Assembly (NCBI GenBank): GCA_958295955.1
Contig: OY282420.1
Location: 1,002,435-1,066,434 of the forward strand
Direction of reading: 5' to 3'
Source: an uncultured Bryobacterales bacterium
GTDB taxonomy: Bacteria > Acidobacteriota > Terriglobia > Bryobacterales > UBA6623
Length of the DNA: 64,000 bases
A program made the translations under genes and the position numbers. A model generated the notes under the pieces. It saw only the letters and a list, made by a program, of their open reading frames with translations. It ran no database searches and was not told the origin of the DNA. Shown in pieces: positions 1 through 9,731 of this stretch (its first letter is position 1; every line of letters starts with the position of its first letter).

Positions 1-2845
1 TTCGCGAATCGAGAGCATTGTTGAAATCGGTAGCGCCGCCGCCTTGCGTGCGCGAGGCGTCGTCGATCGACTTCGACCAGGAGTAGTTCAAGCGCCAGAA
101 AATCCCCCTGCGGCTGCGCTTGCGCCAGGAGAGGTTGAACGCGTTGTAGATCGAGTTCGACCCCGTGTTGTAGAAATTGATCGTGTTGAAGCCGGCGATG
201 GGCCTCGTGCCCGCGAGCGCGCTCGCGCCGGTTGCGCCTTCGGGGGCATTCAGGAAGATGTCCACGCTGCGGTAGAGTTGGTTGTGGTCGTAACGGCGGA
301 TCAAGTGCGTGCCTTTCGAGCCGCGGTAATCGATCTCAATCGCCGTGCCGAGAAAGAGCTCGCGCTCGATGGTGAAGTTCCACGATTGCAAGTATGACTG
401 GCTCGGCTCGCGGGTGATGCCGCGGGCTTGCGTCAGGTTTCCCTGGTTATTTACGGCGTTGGCTCTCCGCCGGTTGTCCGGAAGCGCGTTGCCGAGCAAG
501 AGAAGTTCCGGATTGGGGTTCGTTCCCGTAAAGACCTGATCGATCACGAACGGGAACTGGTTCGACAGGCTGTTGCGGAACGGATTCAAGATCGTGCCGG
601 CCATGAAAATCCCGTATCCGGTGCGCACGACCGTCTTGTTCGTCAGGCGGTAAGCCAAGCCGACGCGGGGCGCGAAGTTGTTCCAGTCGGTCTTGATCAC
701 CGAGCGGCCGAAGCCGTGCTCGGCGGCGGTTGAAATCCGCCCCGCGAGATCGAAGTTCTCGGTCAAATCGGCGAAGTCCGGAGGCAGATTGCGGTCGTCG
801 GCCAAAACCAGTTGATTCAACTCGGGCACGTAGCTGCCCAGGCGGTCGTTGATGTCCCAAGGCATGCGGTTGACTTCCCAGCGCAGGCCGAAGTTCATCG
901 TCAGCTTGCGCGTGGCTTTCCAGTCGTCGTTGAAGAAGGCGCCCATCGCCTGCTGGCGCCACTCGGGGCGGTTGATGCCCGAACGGCGGTTGACGTTTTG
1001 CAGCCAGCCCAGATGCATATCCGCGACCGGGTGGCCGGTGCGCAGCCCCCGGAAATTGTAGGTGCCGCGGGCGTTGTTGAGGCCGGGCTGCTGAAAGAAC
1101 ACGTAGTTGTAGTTGAACCCGTACTTGACGTTGTGGCTGCCGCGGATGTTGGTCATCTTGAAGCTGGTCTGGAAGTCCGTCGTATCGAACTGCACGGGCT
1201 GGTTGTTCGCCGAACCGAGCGGGGCGTGGGCGGCCATCGTGAACCGCGGCCAGTCGTCCAATTCCGGCGTCTTGGCCAACTCTTCCGGCGGAACCAGATT
1301 TTCCAGGCCGAGCTCCGCCGGGATGTCCGTGCCGGCGAAAGCGCTGCGCTGCCGGGTTTTGTTGCCGGTGAAGCCGAAGCGCAACTCCATCAAATCGGTC
1401 GGCGAAAACATGTGCGTGTAGTCCGCGCCGAGCAGGTAGCGGTCGTTGTCGATCGTGTTGCCGAAACGGGGCATGGGGCTGCCGCCGAAGGGAGCCTGGC
1501 CGTTTACCCAACGCATCTGCGCGCGGACGGCCAAGGTGTTCTCGCCTATCTTGTGATCGATCTTGCCGAGGTAGCTGTCGAAATTGTCGACGTCCGCCTC
1601 GATGGCGCGGTAGTTGAAGAGGAAGCGGCGCGTGCCCAACTCCATCCCGGGAGTGCCCGGCTCGTACACGTCCAACAGCCGTTGCGCAACCGGGTTGAAG
1701 CGCGACATGGGCACGACGTCGTTGGGGAAGCAGGAGTTGTTCCGCCCGCGGTTGACGAGATTGATGTTGCAGCCGCCGTTGGCCAACCGGTCGCGAATGA
1801 CGAAGCGATCCTGCAGGCGTTGCAACTCACCCGGGGCAGTCACGTCAATGGCGTTGTTGAGGTTGATTATGTTGATCGACTTGCTGAAATCCCCCATCTT
1901 CTCCAACTGCGTGGGAACGTTGGCGAATTGCAAGACCTCCCGGTTGCGGCGCTGCAACTCGTAGCTGAACATGAAAAAGGTCTTGTTTTTGTTGATCGGG
2001 CCGGTGACGGTCGCCGAAAACTGATTCTGGCGAAGCTGCGTCTTCTCTTCCGGCTCGAAGAACCCGCGCGCGTCGAGCACGTCGTCGCGCAAAAAGTAGC
2101 TCAGGTTGCCGTGAATGTCGTTCGTCCCCGAACGCAGCGTCATGTTCAGGATGCCCCCGGCCATGCGCCCGTATTCGGCGGAGTAGCCCGAGGTCTCCAT
2201 CTTGAACTCTTGCAGCGCGTCGATGTTGGGCCGCACCTGCGCCGCCCCGCCGCGCGGATTGCGGTTGTCGAAGCCGTCCACGTAAAAGTTCGTGTTCGTC
2301 GGCCGCGCCCCGTTGACCGAGGCGAACGAACCCTGCGTGCTGCGCCCCGGCACGACCCCCGGCGTGAAGAACGCCAAGTCGGTGAAGTCGCGGCCGTTGA
2401 GCGGCAACTCCTGAATTTCTTCCATGACGATCACGTCGCCCTTGATCGTGCCGTTCTCGGTGTTGAGCGTGATCAACTGCGCATCGACGGTGACCGACTC
2501 GGTAAGCTGCCCGATCTGCAGCGCGACGTCGATGCGCCGGTTGTCGCCGGTCTGCAGGGCGATGCCCTTCTCGACGTGCGTGGTGAACCCGTCGGACTGT
2601 ACGGTGAGCTCGTAGTCGCCCGGATTCAGGTTGGTGACGGTGTAGTTGCCGACCTCGTTGGTCGAGAGCTCGCGTTCGACGTTGGTGCCGGTGTTGCGGA
2701 TGCTGACCATCGCGCCCGGGATCACCGCGTCGGCCGAGTCGGTGACGACTCCGGTGACGGTAGCCAGGTTGGACTGGCCCGCCGCCACTGCCGCAAAAAC
2801 GAGCGCAACCGGCGCGGCTGCGCAAATACCCCTGTGGAATGACAT
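1..2845 (-). CDS. Oar-like TonB-dependent receptor with N-terminal carboxypeptidase-regulatory domain (C-terminus off window)
   Basis: The frame is open from an ATG at 2845 to the window edge (at least 948 codons), so the C-terminus is missing. A GGAGGGGGAAGGC ribosome site precedes the ATG. The N-terminus is a signal peptide (about residues 1-22). Next comes a beta-sandwich of the carboxypeptidase-regulatory type (about 25-105, with GVVTDSADAVIPGA and NPGDYELTVQSDGF). A plug follows with ELPLNGRDFTDL, the TNTNFYVDGFDNRNPRGG stretch and RSGTNDIHG, typical of Oar/acidobacterial outer-membrane receptors. The rest is aromatic-rich beta-barrel sequence. Likely an outer-membrane importer of polysaccharide or peptide fragments driven by TonB; the substrate cannot be read from sequence. 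Long open frames on the opposite strand are GC shadows. Confidence 0.9.
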   Translation of the reverse strand, partial: MSFHRGICAAAPVALVFAAVAAGQSNLATVTGVVTDSADAVIPGAMVSIRNTGTNVERELSTNEVGNYTVTNLNPGDYELTVQSDGFTTHVEKGIALQTGDNRRIDVALQIGQLTESVTVDAQLITLNTENGTIKGDVIVMEEIQELPLNGRDFTDLAFFTPGVVPGRSTQGSFASVNGARPTNTNFYVDGFDNRNPRGGAAQVRPNIDALQEFKMETSGYSAEYGRMAGGILNMTLRSGTNDIHGNLSYFLRDDVLDARGFFEPEEKTQLRQNQFSATVTGPINKNKTFFMFSYELQRRNREVLQFANVPTQLEKMGDFSKSINIINLNNAIDVTAPGELQRLQDRFVIRDRLANGGCNINLVNRGRNNSCFPNDVVPMSRFNPVAQRLLDVYEPGTPGMELGTRRFLFNYRAIEADVDNFDSYLGKIDHKIGENTLAVRAQMRWVNGQAPFGGSPMPRFGNTIDNDRYLLGADYTHMFSPTDLMELRFGFTGNKTRQRSAFAGTDIPAELGLENLVPPEELAKTPELDDWPRFTMAAHAPLGSANNQPVQFDTTDFQTSFKMTNIRGSHNVKYGFNYNYVFFQQPGLNNARGTYNFRGLRTGHPVADMHLGWLQNVNRRSGINRPEWRQQAMGAFFNDDWKATRKLTMNFGLRWEVNRMPWDINDRLGSYVPELNQLVLADDRNLPPDFADLTENFDLAGRISTAAEHGFGRSVIKTDWNNFAPRVGLAYRLTNKTVVRTGYGIFMAGTILNPFRNSLSNQFPFVIDQVFTGTNPNPELLLLGNALPDNRRRANAVNNQGNLTQARGITREPSQSYLQSWNFTIERELFLGTAIEIDYRGSKGTHLIRRYDHNQLYRSVDIFLNAPEGATGASALAGTRPIAGFNTINFYNTGSNSIYNAFNLSWRKRSRRGIFWRLNYSWSKSIDDASRTQGGGATDFNNALDSR

Positions 2846-3143
2846 GCCTTCCCCCTCCGATGCTGTTTTTGCCTCAACGGGCGAAAGCAGTCGAGTCGGC
2901 CCGGCCACTCCACCCCGGACAGAGCATACGGTAGCCGCCAAGCCGGGGTTTGTCAACCGCCAAACGTGCGGTTTCTAACCAATTTCACAAGAGCGTATCC
3001 ACGCGGCCGGAGCGGCGAAGGCCGGCCGGATCCGCGCAACGCCGCCGGGCAAGCAAAAACGGGCTGCTCGAGCCGGACTGTTTTCCAATGCGGCGCTCGG
3101 TTTTTGCTATTTTATAGAAGAGGAAGGTGGAGAACACGAGCAT

Positions 3144-4220
3144 ATGAAGAACTTTTTGCTTTGGGGCGCCGGCGCAATTTCTTTCACGATTTTCATGTTC
3201 GGCTGCACAGCGCCCGAGCCGGAAGGTCCGGCGATGCCGATCGGCGAAACGGTGGAAATCGAGCCTCCGTTGGGCTTGCCTCCGGTTCCGATTCCCGCCG
3301 ATAACCCGCCTACCGCCGAAACCATCGCGCTCGGCAGAAAGCTCTACTACGACAAGGCATTGTCGGTCGACAACACGGTGGCTTGCGCAAGCTGTCATAA
3401 ACCGGACGCGGGTTTCGCGGATCCCAACCAATTCTCGGTCGGCGTAAACGACGGCGTCGGCGACCGCCAGTCGCCCCCGGTGATGAACGCGGCCTACTTC
3501 AACGAACAGTTCTGGGACGGGCGCGCGGCAAGTCTCGAAGAGCAGGCGGGCGGCCCGGTCGAGAACCCTGTTGAAATGGCTTTCACCCACGAGGGCGTCG
3601 AAGAGCGGCTGTCGCAAGACCCGCAGTACGTCGCCGCATTCGAAGCGGCTTGGGGCCCCGGGCCGATCACCTATGAAAAAGTGGCCAAGTCGATCGCCGC
3701 CTTCGAGCGCACCGTGCTGGTCGGGAACTCGCCGTTCGACCGCTACCTGTTCGGCGGCGAGAAAGACGCCATGAGCGAGGAAGCGATTCGCGGTCTCGAA
3801 GCGTTCCGCGATCCGGAGAAAGGCAACTGCGAAGTCTGCCACACGATCAACGAAGAAGAAGGCTACGCGCTGTTTACCGACAACAAGTACCACAACCTGG
3901 GCGTCGGCGCCGATATCGACGGCAGTCTGGCGGACGAAGGCCGCGCCAAAGTTACCGCGCAGGACGCCGACAGAGGCGCTTTCAAGACGCCGCATCTGCG
4001 CAATGTCGCCGACTCGGCGCCCTACATGCACGACGGTCACTTGAAGACGCTGAAAGAGGTGCTCGACTTTTATATCGGGGCGGGCAACTCCAACGACTTC
4101 CGCGACAAGGAAATTCACGAGCTCGATCACCTGACGGGCCAAGAACGCACGGATCTGATTGCCTTCATGGAGGCGTTGTCGGGCGAGTACCCGGAAAATG
4201 TCGGCGATCCCGGCGAATAG
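3144..4220 (+). CDS. di-heme cytochrome c peroxidase / MauG family lipoprotein
   Basis: 358 residues. The N-terminus is a lipoprotein signal ending FMFGC with the lipid-accepting Cys at 21, so the protein is probably membrane-tethered in the periplasm. Two c-type heme sites are present, CASCH (81-85) and CEVCH (229-233), with the family landmarks RQSPPVMNAAYF, FWDGRAASLEEQA and FKTPHLRNVADSAPYMHDG. The family reduces hydrogen peroxide using c-type cytochrome electrons, though related MauG-like members do other oxidations. The ATG sits after an AAGGTGGAG purine stretch. It is divergent from the TonB receptor; the roughly 300-base gap between them is AT-richer near the start (TTTTTGCTATTTTATAG at about 3103-3119) and may hold the promoter. 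Confidence 0.92.
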   Translation: MKNFLLWGAGAISFTIFMFGCTAPEPEGPAMPIGETVEIEPPLGLPPVPIPADNPPTAETIALGRKLYYDKALSVDNTVACASCHKPDAGFADPNQFSVGVNDGVGDRQSPPVMNAAYFNEQFWDGRAASLEEQAGGPVENPVEMAFTHEGVEERLSQDPQYVAAFEAAWGPGPITYEKVAKSIAAFERTVLVGNSPFDRYLFGGEKDAMSEEAIRGLEAFRDPEKGNCEVCHTINEEEGYALFTDNKYHNLGVGADIDGSLADEGRAKVTAQDADRGAFKTPHLRNVADSAPYMHDGHLKTLKEVLDFYIGAGNSNDFRDKEIHELDHLTGQERTDLIAFMEALSGEYPENVGDPGE

Positions 4221-4292
4221 AGCCGGCCGCTCTCCATTAACGCGCGTTCCGGCCTGCTTCTTCACGGCTGCAACGCTGGAAGGCTTTTTCCC

Positions 4293-5096
4293 GTGAACTC
4301 GATGTTTTTTGTTCTCGCCGGGATTCTCGGTCTCGGCGCCGTCGGCTTCTCGATGCACGGCCAGGGCGGCGGCGTGCTCTATACGCCGCTGCAGGTGCTG
4401 TTCGGCGTCGAATTTCATGAAGCCGTCGTGCGCAGTCAGTGGTTCACCATCGTCACTTCGCTGTCGGCGGTATTGGTTTTCCGCAAGGCCCGCAAGGTGG
4501 ATTGGCGGCTGGCGCTCGTCCTTGAGTCGGCCGGCTTCGCCGGCGCATTCGTCGGCGGGTATTGCTCCAGACTCTTTCCTGCATTCGCGCTCACGGTTTT
4601 GCTGGCCGCGCTGGTTGTTGGCGCGGGATTCGTGATGCTGGGCGAGTTCCGGCCGCCTGTTGACTTGGTAAAAAAGAAACCTTGGCATTGGATGCGGCGG
4701 TTCGGCGCGGTCGAGTACCGCGTGAATCTCGCTTGGGGCCTGCCGCTCGCGTTCCTCATCGGCGTTACCGGCGGACTGACCGGGGCGGCCGGCGGTTTCC
4801 TGAAAATTCCGATGATGGTTCGCCTGTTCGGCATGCCTATCGACATAGCGTTCGGAACCTCGGCGTTCATGGTCAGCTTGACCGCGGCCGGCGGGCTGAC
4901 CGGGCACGCCGCCGCCTGGTCGATCGACTGGCTGGAAATGTTCGCCCTGAGCGTATTCGTGGCGATCGGAGCCCAAATCGGCCCGCACCTGACGTTTCGC
5001 CGGACACAGCAGCAAATGAGCCGCCGTTTCGCCTGCTATCTGTTCCTGATCGCGGCCGCCGTGATCGTCACGCTCTGGGTTCAGCCGCCGGTTTAG
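4293..5096 (+). CDS. TauE/SafE (TSUP) family membrane permease
   Basis: 267 residues from GTG 4293; an ATG three codons later (4302) is the alternative start. The protein is almost wholly hydrophobic with about 7-8 predicted membrane spans in two halves. It has the glycine-rich repeats of the sulfite exporter TauE/SafE family (GFSMHGQGGGVLYTPLQ near residue 11 and GVTGGLTGAAGGFLKIPMM in the second half). The family exports sulfite or sulfonates, or moves other small organic anions across the inner membrane. Three sulfatase genes lie in this window, so an anion-export role is attractive, but that link is only inference. Located 72 bases downstream of the cytochrome peroxidase on the same strand. 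Confidence 0.85.
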   Translation: MNSMFFVLAGILGLGAVGFSMHGQGGGVLYTPLQVLFGVEFHEAVVRSQWFTIVTSLSAVLVFRKARKVDWRLALVLESAGFAGAFVGGYCSRLFPAFALTVLLAALVVGAGFVMLGEFRPPVDLVKKKPWHWMRRFGAVEYRVNLAWGLPLAFLIGVTGGLTGAAGGFLKIPMMVRLFGMPIDIAFGTSAFMVSLTAAGGLTGHAAAWSIDWLEMFALSVFVAIGAQIGPHLTFRRTQQQMSRRFACYLFLIAAAVIVTLWVQPPV

Positions 5097-5182
5097 CAGT
5101 CCCGCGGCGCCGGCGCTGCGGGAGGCGCGGCGGAATCCTGCGGCGTCTTGCCGGCCTGCGCACGCGGCTTGAGGCCGCTAGC

Positions 5183-6601
5183 CTACGGCGGCGAGGAGCC
5201 GGACGGAAGGTTCCGGGGCGTGACCTCCCGCACCCATGCCTGGTGAGCCGCGGTCAGCCGTTTGACCAGGTCCGGGCGCTCGGCGGCGTAGTTCTTGCGC
5301 TCGGGAAGCTCGTCGCTCAGGTTCGATAAATAGATTTCCGCCGGGTCGCCGCCGGCCAGATTCCGCGCGCCCTGAAACATGAGCTTCCAGTCGCCGTCGC
5401 GGACCATCCAGCGCTTCTGCCATTGCCAGTGCATGACGCCGTAAGCAGTGTCGGCCCGGGCGTTCGCGATAATCGGCAGCGCGCTGTGGCCGTCCAGCGC
5501 GACGCCCTCGGGAGGAGCCTCGCCGACCAACTCCAGGATGGTGGGAAACCAATCCATCGCCGTGACGATCTGCTCGCGGACCTCGCCTTGGGGAACGACC
5601 GGCGGATAGCGGACGATGGCCGGCACGCGGATGCCCCCTTCGAGAAAGCTGCCCTTCGCGCCCAGCCACTTGCCGGTGTTGCCGCCGCCTTTGTTGGCGC
5701 CGTAGTTCCAGTCCTTCGGAAACCCGCTGAGATGGCCGTCGACGGTGATGCGGTAGTCCTCTTCGGAGTGCCCGTTGTCGCTCTGATAGACGACGATCGT
5801 GTTGTCGCGCAACCCCAGCCGGTCGAGTTGCAGCAGAATGCGGCGGATGTAGTCGTCGGTCGTGGTAACGGTTGCGGCGTAGGTGCGCCGCGGCTCGGCC
5901 ATCGTCTTGTAGCGCTCGCGGAAGCGTTTCAGCGACTGCTCAGGATAGTGCGGAATGTTGAACGGAATATAAACGAAGAACGGGCGGTCTTGATTGCGCT
6001 CGATGAACGAGAGGGCGCGGTCGACCATCAGATCGGGAAAATACCGGCCGCGGTGGAAGACTTCGCGGACGCCTTCGTAAAGATCGTGGTAGCCCTCGCG
6101 GTGAAGAAAGTAGTGCGTGTAGTTTTCGATGAAGCCGTCGCGGATGCCGAAGAACTCGTCGAAACCCTGCTTGGTCGGCCCATGGTCGCGGTGGCCGCCG
6201 AGATGCCACTTGCCGAAGAGTCCGGTGCGGTAGCCCGCTTCCCTGAGCGTCTCGGCCAGCGTGACTTCGCTTGCGAGCATGTTGCGGCCCTTGGGGCCGT
6301 TGAGCGGCCCTTGCATCCAGTCGTTGACGTTGCCGCGCTGCGGCTGGCGGCCGGTCAGCAGCATGGCCCGGGTCGGACAGCAGACGGTGTGGGAATATGC
6401 CTGCGTGAAGCGCACGCCGTCGGCGGCCAGCGAGTCGATGGCGGGGGTGTAAAGATCGCTCGATCCGTAACAGTTGGCGTCCAGCGTCCCCTGATCGTCG
6501 GTCAGGATGATTACGACGTTGGGTTTCCGCTCTTGAGCGAAGGCCGGGAATGCGGCCGACAGGAACGCAGCGGCGATAAGCATGGCGGCAAAGTTCTTCA
6601 T
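5183..6601 (-). CDS. secreted type I sulfatase (arylsulfatase family)
   Basis: 472 residues from the ATG at 6601; a GTG seven codons upstream (6622) is possible, but the ATG gives a clean signal peptide ending PAFAQ. The metal site starts with VIILTDDQG. The formylglycine motif is CCPTR within VCCPTRAMLLTGR, with the modified residue being the first Cys of C-x-P-x-R. GKWHLGGHRDHGP and the later SDNGHSEEDY are further active-site landmarks. It hydrolyses sulfate esters, probably on sulfated polysaccharides, in the periplasm. It lies 41 bases after truB on the same strand, so it may be read from the waaF-truB transcript although functionally unrelated. Confidence 0.92.
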   Translation of the reverse strand: MKNFAAMLIAAAFLSAAFPAFAQERKPNVVIILTDDQGTLDANCYGSSDLYTPAIDSLAADGVRFTQAYSHTVCCPTRAMLLTGRQPQRGNVNDWMQGPLNGPKGRNMLASEVTLAETLREAGYRTGLFGKWHLGGHRDHGPTKQGFDEFFGIRDGFIENYTHYFLHREGYHDLYEGVREVFHRGRYFPDLMVDRALSFIERNQDRPFFVYIPFNIPHYPEQSLKRFRERYKTMAEPRRTYAATVTTTDDYIRRILLQLDRLGLRDNTIVVYQSDNGHSEEDYRITVDGHLSGFPKDWNYGANKGGGNTGKWLGAKGSFLEGGIRVPAIVRYPPVVPQGEVREQIVTAMDWFPTILELVGEAPPEGVALDGHSALPIIANARADTAYGVMHWQWQKRWMVRDGDWKLMFQGARNLAGGDPAEIYLSNLSDELPERKNYAAERPDLVKRLTAAHQAWVREVTPRNLPSGSSPP

Positions 6602-6642
6602 ATCGGCAGAATGATACAACACGCGGCGCGGCGCGCCTTCCG

Positions 6643-7533
6643 TCAGAAAACGATAACGGGGTGGTAGAGCCTGGGCATGACCGCCTCGCCGATGCAGACG
6701 AGGCGGCCGCCGGGGTCCACGGCCTTGATGCGGCGCGCTTCCCGCACGTTGCCGAAGGGGCTGATGCGGAAGTCGCGGCCGTGGCCGATCCGGTTGGCGG
6801 TGGCGGCGTCGACCCGATGGATCGGGAACTCGGGGAGCAGTTTTTCCAGCGTCAGAAAGGCTTCGTCGAAGCGGTCCTGCCCGCGCAACCCTGCCAACTC
6901 TTCGAGAGTGCGCGCTTCTTCGATAGCGAAATCGCCCACCAGCGTTCGGCGCAGGGAATCGACGTGCGCTCCGCAGCCGAGACGTTTGCCAAGATCGTGC
7001 GCGAGCGAGCGGATATAGGTTCCGGCGGAACAGCGGCAGCGAATGACCGCCGTCGCGCCCCCCGCCTCCAGAAGCTCGAGCTCGTGGATTTCGACCTCGA
7101 CGGGTTCGAGAGCGACGGCCTGGTTTCGGCGGGCGAGCTTGTAGGCCGGCACGCCGCCGATTTTCTTTGCCGAAATGGGGGGAGGCATTTGCTCCTGCGC
7201 GCCGCGGAATTCCGCGAGAAGATCTTCGAGCCGGATGCGGTCAATTGCGGCTTCTCGTTTCTCGCCGATGACGCAGCCGTCGCGGTCGTAGCTGTCGGTA
7301 GCCCATCCAAAGCGCAGCGTAGCCTCGTATTCGCGGTCGTGGTCGAGGAAAAACCGCGACAGGCGGACGGCCTTGTTGACGACCAGCGGAAGGACCCCCG
7401 TGCCGAGCGGGTCCAGCGTGCCGAGGTGGCCGACCTTTCTGCTGTCGGCCAGCCAACGGACCTTGCGCACGGCATCGTGCGACGAGATGCCGCGCGGCTT
7501 GTCCAGAACGATCACGCCGTCCATAAAGCCCAT
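6643..7533 (-). CDS. truB: tRNA pseudouridine(55) synthase TruB
   Basis: 296 residues. The frame stays open far upstream, so the start was chosen at the ATG at 7533 (MGFMDGVIVLDKPRG); ATG 7524, three codons later, is equally acceptable. It converts U55 of tRNAs to pseudouridine. The family block KVGHLGTLDPLGTGVLPL carries the catalytic Asp at residue 41. The substrate-contacting block RCSAGTYIRSLAHDLG and a C-terminal PUA-like region are also present. Length is normal for the family. It follows waaF after an 11-base gap, indicating co-transcription. Confidence 0.95.
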   Translation of the reverse strand: MGFMDGVIVLDKPRGISSHDAVRKVRWLADSRKVGHLGTLDPLGTGVLPLVVNKAVRLSRFFLDHDREYEATLRFGWATDSYDRDGCVIGEKREAAIDRIRLEDLLAEFRGAQEQMPPPISAKKIGGVPAYKLARRNQAVALEPVEVEIHELELLEAGGATAVIRCRCSAGTYIRSLAHDLGKRLGCGAHVDSLRRTLVGDFAIEEARTLEELAGLRGQDRFDEAFLTLEKLLPEFPIHRVDAATANRIGHGRDFRISPFGNVREARRIKAVDPGGRLVCIGEAVMPRLYHPVIVF

Positions 7534-7544
7534 TTTATCGGGCT

Positions 7545-8606
7545 TTAAACGGCGCTTGAAGGGCGTCGGACAGAGAGCAGCGAGCGGGCGGCGGCGATGA
7601 CCCGTGCGGCTTCCACGCCTCGCATGCATGGGTGGGCGATCGGCTCGACGATCGGGCACTCCCGTAGAAAACAGGGCGCGCAGGCGACGGGTTCGCGGAT
7701 GACTTTCGCCCAGGAAGCCGAGGGTCCCGTAGCGCTGGGATCGGTAGCTCCGAACACCGCAACCGTGGGCACGCCGAGCGCCGCCGCGACATGCATGGGG
7801 CCGGAGTCGTTGGCCAAGTAGAGCCTGCATGAGGCAACGAGCTCGATAAATTCGGCGAGCGAAGTTTCTCCGGCCAGACAGTGGCCGCGCTTGCCGACCG
7901 CGCTTGCGATCGAGCGGGCCGCCGTGGTTTCCGCCGGCGATCCGAAGACCGCTACCTGAGCGTCGAGCTCTCCGGCAAGCTCTCGGGCCGCGGCGGCAAA
8001 GCGCTCGGGCAGCCAACGTTTGGCCCCGCCGTAGGCCGCGCCGGGCGAGACGCCGATCCAGGGAGCAACGGGAAGGCCGCGGCGGCGCCACCGCTCCCGG
8101 CCCGCCGCGGCCGCCGCTTCGGCGCCGTCGAGACGGATGTCGCCGCAGGCGGAAACCGCGGCCGGCGACCCCGCGCGGCGGACGAGCTCGAGATAGTAGA
8201 AGCGCTGGTGCGCCGGCGCGCCGCCTCGGTCGGGAACGGGAATGCCGTTCGTGAGCAGCAAGCCGCGGCCGTCGCGGGCGTAGCCGATGCGTTCGGGAAT
8301 CCGCGCCGCCCAGGCCAGCAGGGCTGCGTCGAAGGCGTTTTGCAGCAGGATGGCGCGGTCGAATTTCTCCGCGCGAAGCTCCCTCGCCAAGCGCCGCTTG
8401 CCGTTCAGACCCTTGTGCCTGCCCCGGTTTTCATAGACGACGATGCGGTCGCAAATGTCCTCGCGGGCATAGAGATCGGCGATCCAGGGACGCGCCAGAA
8501 CGGCGATTCGCCATCCTTCATGCGCGCGGCGGATCTCGCGCAGCGCCGGCAGCGACATGACGGCGTCGCCCAGCCAGTTCGTCGCGCGCACAAGCAGTTT
8601 CTTCAC
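7545..8606 (-). CDS. waaF: ADP-heptose--LPS heptosyltransferase (WaaF/GT9 family)
   Basis: 353 residues from a GTG at 8606 preceded by AAAGGC; the open frame runs about 1 kb further upstream but only this start gives the family N-terminus KKLLVRATNWLGDAVMSLPAL. Landmarks are the GVSPGAAYGGAKRWLPERF block (nucleotide-sugar side) and ANDSGPMHVAAALGVPTVAVFGATDPSATGP near the C-terminus, the GT9 signature. It transfers L-glycero-D-manno-heptose to the inner core of lipopolysaccharide at the inner membrane. Together with lpxC this shows the organism makes LPS. First gene of the apparent waaF-truB-sulfatase run; its start lies 66 bases from the divergent dehydrogenase gene. Confidence 0.92.
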   Translation of the reverse strand: MKKLLVRATNWLGDAVMSLPALREIRRAHEGWRIAVLARPWIADLYAREDICDRIVVYENRGRHKGLNGKRRLARELRAEKFDRAILLQNAFDAALLAWAARIPERIGYARDGRGLLLTNGIPVPDRGGAPAHQRFYYLELVRRAGSPAAVSACGDIRLDGAEAAAAAGRERWRRRGLPVAPWIGVSPGAAYGGAKRWLPERFAAAARELAGELDAQVAVFGSPAETTAARSIASAVGKRGHCLAGETSLAEFIELVASCRLYLANDSGPMHVAAALGVPTVAVFGATDPSATGPSASWAKVIREPVACAPCFLRECPIVEPIAHPCMRGVEAARVIAAARSLLSVRRPSSAV

Positions 8607-8672
8607 GCTTGCCTTTAGCGTAGCGGGCAGAGGCTCCGCCGATCGGCGGACCCGCTCGGTAGAATCGAAGCC

Positions 8673-9686
8673 ATGAGACGCCCGCTGAAACTGGTGCTGT
8701 TCCCCCGGGTGGAACCCGCCAGGCTGGAGAAAATCGAGCGGGCCGCGGCGCCCATGCGCGTGACCAACTGCGCAGACGAAGAGCAGGCCGCCGGCGAGAT
8801 CGTGGATGCCGATGCGTTCTTCGGCAAGATGACGCCGAAGATCCTGGCGCCGGCGCGCAAGCTGCGCTGGGTGCAGTCGCCCACGGCAAGCCTGGAGCAT
8901 TACCTGTTCCCGGAGCTGATCGAGCACCCCCTGCAACTCACGAACATGCGCGGGTTGTTCCCCGACAACATCGCCGATCAGACATTCGGCTACATGCTCT
9001 GCTTCGCGCGGAACCTGCACCGCTACATCCGCCAACAGGAACGCCGCGAATGGCGGCCGTACGGCGGGGAAAAGAAGGGGCAGCAGTTCCGCTCGGGGCC
9101 GGCTGTGACCACCCCCGTCGACCTGTCTCATACGACGCTCGCCGATACGGCGCTGGGCGTCGTCGGGCTCGGCTCGATCGGCGCGGAGATCGCCCGCCGC
9201 GGGGTTTGCTTCGGCATGAAGGTGACCGCTGTCGATCCGCTGCGGCGCGATGCCCCGCCGGGAGTCGCAGAGGTATGGCCGACCGACCGCTTGAACGATC
9301 TGCTGGAGCAAAGCGATTACGTCGTGATCGCCGCTCCGCACACGCCGCAGACCGCGGGGCTCTTTCGCCAACCGCTGTTCGCGCGCATGAAACCGAGCGC
9401 GGTGCTCATCAACATCGGCCGCGGCGCAATTGTCGACTTGGACGACCTGACGGCGGCGCTGCGGGCGGGTGAGATCGCCGGGGCGGCGCTGGACGTTTTC
9501 GAGATCGAGCCGCTGCCGGCCGATCATCCGCTCTGGGGTCTCGAGAACGTGATCCTGACGCCGCACGTGGCGGGGCATTCGCCGCGCATCGCCGAGCGGC
9601 ATTTGAGCGTGATCCTCGAGAACGCGGGACGCTTCGCGCGGGGCGAGCCGCTGAAGAACATCGTGGATAAGCGGCGCTGGTTTTAG
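8673..9686 (+). CDS. D-2-hydroxyacid dehydrogenase, NAD-dependent
   Basis: 337 residues with the two-domain fold of the D-isomer 2-hydroxyacid dehydrogenase family. The nucleotide-binding motif is GVVGLGSIGAEIARRG at about 166-181. Catalytic residues are seen in INIGRGAIVDLDDL (Arg), ALDVFEIEPLPADHPLW (Glu) and LTPHVAGHSPR (His). The family interconverts 2-oxoacids and D-2-hydroxyacids such as glyoxylate/glycolate or hydroxypyruvate/glycerate; the substrate is not evident. The N-terminal half is less conserved than in SerA, and there is no ACT domain, unlike the serA gene at 16797. It is divergent from waaF and convergent with threonine synthase. Confidence 0.9.
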   Translation: MRRPLKLVLFPRVEPARLEKIERAAAPMRVTNCADEEQAAGEIVDADAFFGKMTPKILAPARKLRWVQSPTASLEHYLFPELIEHPLQLTNMRGLFPDNIADQTFGYMLCFARNLHRYIRQQERREWRPYGGEKKGQQFRSGPAVTTPVDLSHTTLADTALGVVGLGSIGAEIARRGVCFGMKVTAVDPLRRDAPPGVAEVWPTDRLNDLLEQSDYVVIAAPHTPQTAGLFRQPLFARMKPSAVLINIGRGAIVDLDDLTAALRAGEIAGAALDVFEIEPLPADHPLWGLENVILTPHVAGHSPRIAERHLSVILENAGRFARGEPLKNIVDKRRWF

Positions 9687-9731
9687 GGCGCGCCTGCGGC
9701 GCACACTCAAGTTTCATTGACTTCCGGCGGT

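Noticed and set aside
7545..9710. 721-codon open frame that could fuse extra sequence to waaF
   Set aside because: The part before the GTG at 8606 is antisense to the hydroxyacid dehydrogenase and has no WaaF homology; WaaF is normal length from 8606.
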